Program-made: the position numbers and the translations under genes
Notes under the pieces: model-generated
What the model was told of the DNA's origin: nothing
Seen by the model: the letters and a program-made list of their open reading frames with translations, nothing else
Database searches by the model: none
Assembly: GCA_902783085.1 (NCBI GenBank)
Contig: CACZPT010000152.1
Location: 1 to 14,364, forward strand
Direction: 5' to 3'
DNA length: 14,364 nt
From: an uncultured Methanobrevibacter sp.
Lineage (GTDB): Archaea; Methanobacteriota; Methanobacteria; Methanobacteriales; Methanobacteriaceae
Part shown: one piece after another, positions 13,848 through 14,364 of the stretch
Layout of the letters: every line of letters begins with the position of its first letter
Position numbering within the stretch: the stretch's first letter is position 1

Positions 13848-14211
13848 TCGTATCTCCCTCCTCTAAAGGAGACGGGAATACATAATTAAATAAATATTTT
13901 ACAAACAATCCAGAACAAACGCCAATAATTATAGCAAGTAAAAGTCCATTATATGCAAAAGTGTAATTTAAAACTAAAAATAATGAAAAAATTCCAATTG
14001 CAATAATCGGAGTTGGATAAAGTGCACTCACATCAAAAGAATACCTATAAGGCTTATTAGGCAATAGTGGAACTTTTAAAATTAATGCAGATATGATTGA
14101 TACAACGATAGCCACCAAATATGCCAAAATTATATCAAAATAAGCCAATTTTACATTAGCAAGTCCAAAAACACCAACTATATTCATGGCATTATAAACT
14201 AAATCAACCAT
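13840..14211 (-). CDS. ehaA: Energy-converting hydrogenase A membrane subunit EhaA, first gene of the operon
   Basis: A 123-residue membrane protein with three clear helices (about 24-46, 66-84 and 88-111) and a polar loop LPNKPYRYSFDVSALYPTP between the first two. It ends in an acidic tail (LEEGDTNE). No metal or nucleotide motif is visible. The call rests on its being the fifteenth gene upstream counting from the large subunit, exactly the A-to-O order of known eha operons. ATG at 14211 has GGGAG 8 nt upstream. The nearest upstream promoter element is about 50 nt away. Confidence 0.86.
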   Translation of the reverse strand: MVDLVYNAMNIVGVFGLANVKLAYFDIILAYLVAIVVSIISALILKVPLLPNKPYRYSFDVSALYPTPIIAIGIFSLFLVLNYTFAYNGLLLAIIIGVCSGLFVKYLFNYVFPSPLEEGDTNE

Positions 14212-14260
14212 TATTAAGACTCCCTCTATCTTATATAATAAATAATATAAACAATAAAAA

Positions 14261-14268
14261 TATATAAA
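14261..14268 (-). promoter_or_regulatory. Candidate TATA box of the eha operon
   Basis: The minus strand reads TTTATATA here, matching the archaeal box consensus TTTAWATA, preceded by purine-rich AACAACA that could serve as BRE. Transcription would begin about 22-26 nt downstream, near 14237-14241, giving a 5' leader of roughly 25-30 nt that includes the GGGAG ribosome binding site. The surroundings are very AT-rich, and a second weaker TATA-like stretch (14233-14246) lies downstream, so the exact choice is uncertain. Between 14212 and 14364 I see no gene; an imperfect AT repeat (TTATAT/ATATAA at 14231-14250) near the expected start could be an operator but is too simple to call. Confidence 0.5.
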
Positions 14269-14364
14269 TGTTGTTACTTGGCTTTGTCATTTTGTTAGTT
14301 GGGATTTTATGTTTTTCATCCAGCCATTTTTTCTGTTACATATTTGATTAAATACTCCTTTTTC

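Noticed and set aside
14231..14250. AT-only inverted repeat (TTATAT/ATATAA) near the expected transcription start as a repressor site
   Set aside because: In such AT-rich sequence 6-bp A/T repeats are expected by chance; no second copy or GC-containing core supports an operator.
14269..14364. Possible small gene or divergent promoter upstream of ehaA
   Set aside because: Frames starting with ATG on both strands are closed by stops within about a dozen codons and no clear plus-strand gene follows within the window.

Overview
The window is one stretch of an AT-rich archaeal genome (roughly 30% GC by eye) carrying the eha operon for energy-converting [NiFe]-hydrogenase A of a hydrogenotrophic methanogen. 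The order of the small membrane genes, the 6- and 10-cluster polyferredoxins, the embedded formyltransferase homologue, the low GC and the GGAGGTGAT-type ribosome binding sites point to Methanobacteriales, most likely Methanobrevibacter or a close relative. That placement is inference; no 16S or phylogenetic marker is present.

Layout. All genes are on the minus strand, so transcription runs from high to low coordinates. A TATA-like box lies at about 14261-14268. Then follow ehaA to ehaL (14211 to 8925), almost all small multi-spanning membrane proteins, including EhaH (MrpD/NuoN-like) and EhaJ (NuoH-like). Next come EhaM (soluble), EhaN (hydrogenase small subunit), EhaO ([NiFe] large subunit), a 6x[4Fe-4S] polyferredoxin and a 10x[4Fe-4S] polyferredoxin. 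Six cytosolic or peripheral genes complete the set: an HAD-fold protein, a full-length formylmethanofuran:tetrahydromethanopterin formyltransferase (Ftr) homologue, a PfkB-family kinase, a third multi-cluster ferredoxin and a CBS-domain protein. A hairpin followed by a U-tract begins at the stop codon of the CBS gene. Beyond it is a tRNA-Thr(CGT) gene on the same strand with its own U-rich tail. Genes overlap or are separated by at most about 26 bases, and many ribosome binding sites lie over the stop codon of the gene before, so a single mRNA of about 14 kb with translational coupling is likely.

How the genes work together. Eha is known to use an ion gradient to drive H2-dependent reduction of low-potential ferredoxin, which tops up the CO2-reducing (formylmethanofuran) step of methanogenesis. 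EhaN/EhaO form the catalytic module, EhaJ/EhaH and the small membrane subunits the ion-translocating arm, and the polyferredoxins the electron wire. The Ftr homologue belongs to the step after formylmethanofuran formation. The kinase, HAD protein and CBS protein have no known role in Eha and look like regulatory or metabolic accessories.

There is no CRISPR array, insertion sequence, phage gene or sign of recent transfer. The system itself is known. The points of most interest are the replaced ion-channel residues in EhaH, the Mrp/Mbh-like order of EhaC-EhaH, the altered HAD motif, the cluster-free helical inserts shared by the polyferredoxins, and the soluble genes of unknown purpose at the 3' end.
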